NCBI GenBank assembly: GCA_900315035.1
Contig: OMXO01000026.1
Location: forward strand, 1-64,000
Length of the DNA: 64,000 nucleotides
Direction: 5' to 3'
Source: an uncultured Prevotella sp.
GTDB taxonomy: Bacteria; Bacteroidota; Bacteroidia; Bacteroidales; Bacteroidaceae
The translations under genes and the position numbers were made by a program. The notes under the pieces are model-generated. The model ran no database searches. It had not been told where the DNA came from and saw only the letters and a program-made list of their open reading frames with translations. Of this stretch, positions 62,250-64,000 are shown piece by piece; position 1 is the stretch's first letter, and the number at the start of each line of letters is the position of its first letter.

Positions 62250-62687
62250 CTAATCAAAGTCCCAGTCTGTCACATAGTGGTCGAACTTGATGTCATCGAC
62301 GGGGCCGAACTTGGCGATGATCGCCAGAATATCCGCCTGCTGTTTGGGCGAAAGCTTATTTTCCCCATGATGATAGCGGTAATAAGGGCCGTTGCCGCTA
62401 CTGAAGTAACTCCTTACACACTGGCGCGCCTCAGCCCTCTGGTAGTAAGGCACATTCTTGTAGAGCTTTGAGAAGCCCCATGCCTTCTTAACGAGCTTCT
62501 TCTCGCGATAGCTCTGACAGGTACCACTCTTCCATGCCGTCGGATAGACAGCATTTCCACTATACCTGTTCGCTGGCTGCAACTGTCCAGCCAGATAATG
62601 CATACACGTTTCACGAAGAGCACAGTCGCCGTTGAAACAAACACTATATCCGTAAGGGATATTTTCAAATTTCAGTTCTTTATCCAT
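62250..62687 (-). CDS. DUF6078-like protein
   Basis: A 145-aa protein (149 from the earlier ATG at 62699). Conserved-looking parts are IPYGYSVCFNGDCALRETCMHYL near the N-terminus, with three cysteines at zinc-ribbon spacing, and KLSPKQQADILAIIAKFG near the C-terminus. The name DUF6078 is from memory. The first possible ATG is itself part of an ATGTTAGGT iteron, so I prefer the next ATG (MDKELKF). It follows the second VirE-like gene on the same strand. Confidence 0.6.
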   Translation of the reverse strand: MDKELKFENIPYGYSVCFNGDCALRETCMHYLAGQLQPANRYSGNAVYPTAWKSGTCQSYREKKLVKKAWGFSKLYKNVPYYQRAEARQCVRSYFSSGNGPYYRYHHGENKLSPKQQADILAIIAKFGPVDDIKFDHYVTDWDFD

Positions 62688-62691
62688 AACA

Positions 62692-62835
62692 CCTAACATC
62701 CAATTTTCGTAATTATCTTATTTTCAATCGTTTAGTCTCATCATAATGCTTTTCACACCTAACATGAAACCTAACAAATACCTAACATAAACCTAACATC
62801 ATACCTAACATCATACCTAACATCATACCTAACAT
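62692..62835. repeat. CCTAACAT iteron array, 11-12 bp pitch
   Basis: Copies of CCTAACAT begin at 62758, 62770 (variant CCTAACAA), 62781, 62792, 62804, 62816 and 62828, with steps of 11 or 12 bp, plus a distant copy at 62692. The last overlaps the VirE stop codon region and the distant copy overlaps the possible start of the DUF6078-like gene. All face one way. Confidence 0.85.
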
Positions 62836-64000
62836 CAGGCCACTTTCACAGGGATGACTTTGTAGAAGGGCACATTGCTGTGATCCGTTGACTCGTAGCC
62901 GAGACTGCTCATGGCCTTTCCGATGCGAATCTTATTGCCGTGATTGATCTCTACCGAGGGATAATCCTTCTGAATCTGCATCAGCAGCATCTTCGAGTTC
63001 ATCATCTTCGCAGTCTCACCCTCTTTGGGCTTACGGAAGCACACCTCTACCATCTCTGCAATGTCTTTCTGCTCCAGATAGTTCTGATTCAACTGCTGAA
63101 TACGCGCCACCTCTTCATTACTGAACCAATAGGGTGTCTTGGCGACATTCAGTTCATACACCACCTGGGCATAGAGCTGTCCGTAATCAATCTCACCCGT
63201 ATTGTTGATGAACAAGCCATCAGGAATCGAGAGGCAAATGTATCGACGGCTACCAGTTGGATCTGTCAACGGGTGGGGATTGTTCGTGGTAGCCACGAAT
63301 GAGGCATAGCGAGGCCTGTCTTCCTGCGAGGCTCCATAGATGGGGCGGCCGTTCACCTTGCTTTTCGAGAGTGTCTGCTTCAGGGCTGCATGCTGAGAAG
63401 GCCGGATTGCCTCGAGTTCATCGAGGTTTACCAGCAGATTGTTCGTCAGCGCCATCTCCTTATCAAATTTATTCGACAGGTTCAAGTGATCCAGATAATA
63501 CTCACGAAGCTCTGGCGGCAGCAGACGGTGATAGAAGGTGGTCTTACCACATCCCTGAGAACCTATTAGAACGGGCACACATTCATTGCCGTGCAGCATA
63601 TCCATCTGCAGCCAATGAGCCACAGCCGAGCGAAGCCAGGTAGCAAGAAATCCCTGCTGTTCAGAGGTGATGCCAGGCAGACGGTTGAAGAGCTGTGCGA
63701 TGTGGTTCTGTCCGTCCCACTTGGGCAGGTTGCTCAGGTAGTGGTTGATGGGATCGTGTGTTGGCACATCCTCGGAGTGTACATACTCCATGATTTCCGT
63801 CTTCGGACTGCCTTTCTCGCACACCTGCTCCTTCTTGGCCCTGCGGATGATAGTGTTAAGGGCTTCCTGCGTCAGAGGGCGCCAATTGTCTGGCGTTTCC
63901 TCCTCAGCATTATCACCATTCTTACTGGCCTGCTTAGTGGCCAGCTCAACCTTTCCGTTCAGCACATTTCGGCGGAACAGATAGTTTTCTTTGAGAAACT
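62835..64000 (-). CDS. VirE/VapE-like protein, N-terminus beyond window
   Basis: The reading frame is open to the right edge, so only the C-terminal 388 residues or so are seen. The upstream residues FLKENYLFRRN run on into VLNGKVELA, and the GTG at 63965 is thus not the start. The ATPase core has GSQGCGKTTF and LLVNLDELEAI, and the sensor FVATTNNPHP. It matches the core of the gene at 136-2262, including the last winged-helix part, but with a shorter linker. It is followed by the iteron array and the DUF6078-like gene. Confidence 0.85.
   Translation of the reverse strand, partial: FLKENYLFRRNVLNGKVELATKQASKNGDNAEEETPDNWRPLTQEALNTIIRRAKKEQVCEKGSPKTEIMEYVHSEDVPTHDPINHYLSNLPKWDGQNHIAQLFNRLPGITSEQQGFLATWLRSAVAHWLQMDMLHGNECVPVLIGSQGCGKTTFYHRLLPPELREYYLDHLNLSNKFDKEMALTNNLLVNLDELEAIRPSQHAALKQTLSKSKVNGRPIYGASQEDRPRYASFVATTNNPHPLTDPTGSRRYICLSIPDGLFINNTGEIDYGQLYAQVVYELNVAKTPYWFSNEEVARIQQLNQNYLEQKDIAEMVEVCFRKPKEGETAKMMNSKMLLMQIQKDYPSVEINHGNKIRIGKAMSSLGYESTDHSNVPFYKVIPVKVA

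Noticed and set aside
63963..63965. GTG as start of the second VirE-like gene
   Set aside because: The frame stays open upstream to the window edge and encodes matching family residues (FLKENYLFRRN), so the true start lies outside.

Overview
This window looks like a chromosomal segment of a Bacteroidales bacterium, most likely Prevotella or a close relative (Prevotellaceae). The grounds are: nearly every promoter has the Bacteroidetes -7 element TAnnTTTG, often followed by a very short leader; Shine-Dalgarno sequences are rarely obvious; there is a SusC/SusD pair with a propeller-type regulator; and Bacteroidetes-typical families occur (DUF2851, WbqC, DUF4377, DUF4369, BACON lipoproteins, long signal peptidase I, rSAM/SPASM of the TIGR04133 type). 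I had no search tools, so all family names come from reading motifs.

Layout. 1-2.8 kb: a VirE/VapE-like primase-helicase gene, the cut end of a helicase-associated-domain gene, and a highly ordered non-coding block of inverted 11-bp iterons around two triplets of palindromes. 2.9-16.7 kb: housekeeping and transport genes (exported arginine-deiminase-like enzyme, hydroxyacid dehydrogenase, a CPBP/HExxH fusion, radical SAM/SPASM enzyme, MATE pump, Na+/solute symporter, argS, RNase H, a large ABCG-like transporter, a lipoprotein). 16.7-27.4 kb: ribD, prmC-recX-comF, pyrE-SRPBCC-argH-Rieske-like lipoprotein, tRNA-Leu, a TPR/OmpA-like lipoprotein whose start runs into the tRNA, a redoxin-like lipoprotein, comM. 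27.4-35.5 kb: a degenerate sensor kinase, an MBOAT/DHHW surface acetylation pair, an AsmA-like protein, a Fur-family regulator, a HAD phosphatase and a thioesterase. 35.4-51.2 kb: a polysaccharide utilization locus (PUL). 51.3-62.2 kb: Rpn-type nuclease, DUF4377 lipoprotein, dapB-lepB-wbqC, DUF2851-dprA, L,D-transpeptidase, dusB, an HTH/DUF2975 pair and a BACON-like lipoprotein. 62.2-64 kb: a DUF6078-like gene, another iteron array and a second VirE/VapE-like gene that runs off the window.

How the genes work together. The PUL encodes a membrane regulator with a sensor propeller and AraC-type DNA-binding domain but no kinase, a two-domain GH43 enzyme, SusC/SusD, GH105, a heparinase II/III-like lyase and a DUF2264 protein. 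The same 51-bp element (46/51 identical) lies before the promoters of both the GH43 gene and susC, so both units are probably controlled together. The enzyme set fits an acidic type II arabinogalactan or a related pectic side chain better than starch or xylan, but the substrate is inferred.

The most unusual structure is non-coding. The VirE gene at the left end is preceded by two oppositely oriented arrays of an 8-mer repeated every 11 bp, symmetric around two triplets of short palindromes spaced exactly 22 bp centre to centre. A related block with other repeats, but the same 22-bp palindrome triplet, sits without any VirE gene between ndk and the PUL, and a third array with 11-12 bp spacing lies beside the second VirE gene. 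I propose these are cognate sites of the VirE-type primase-helicase genes. This is inference from layout only.
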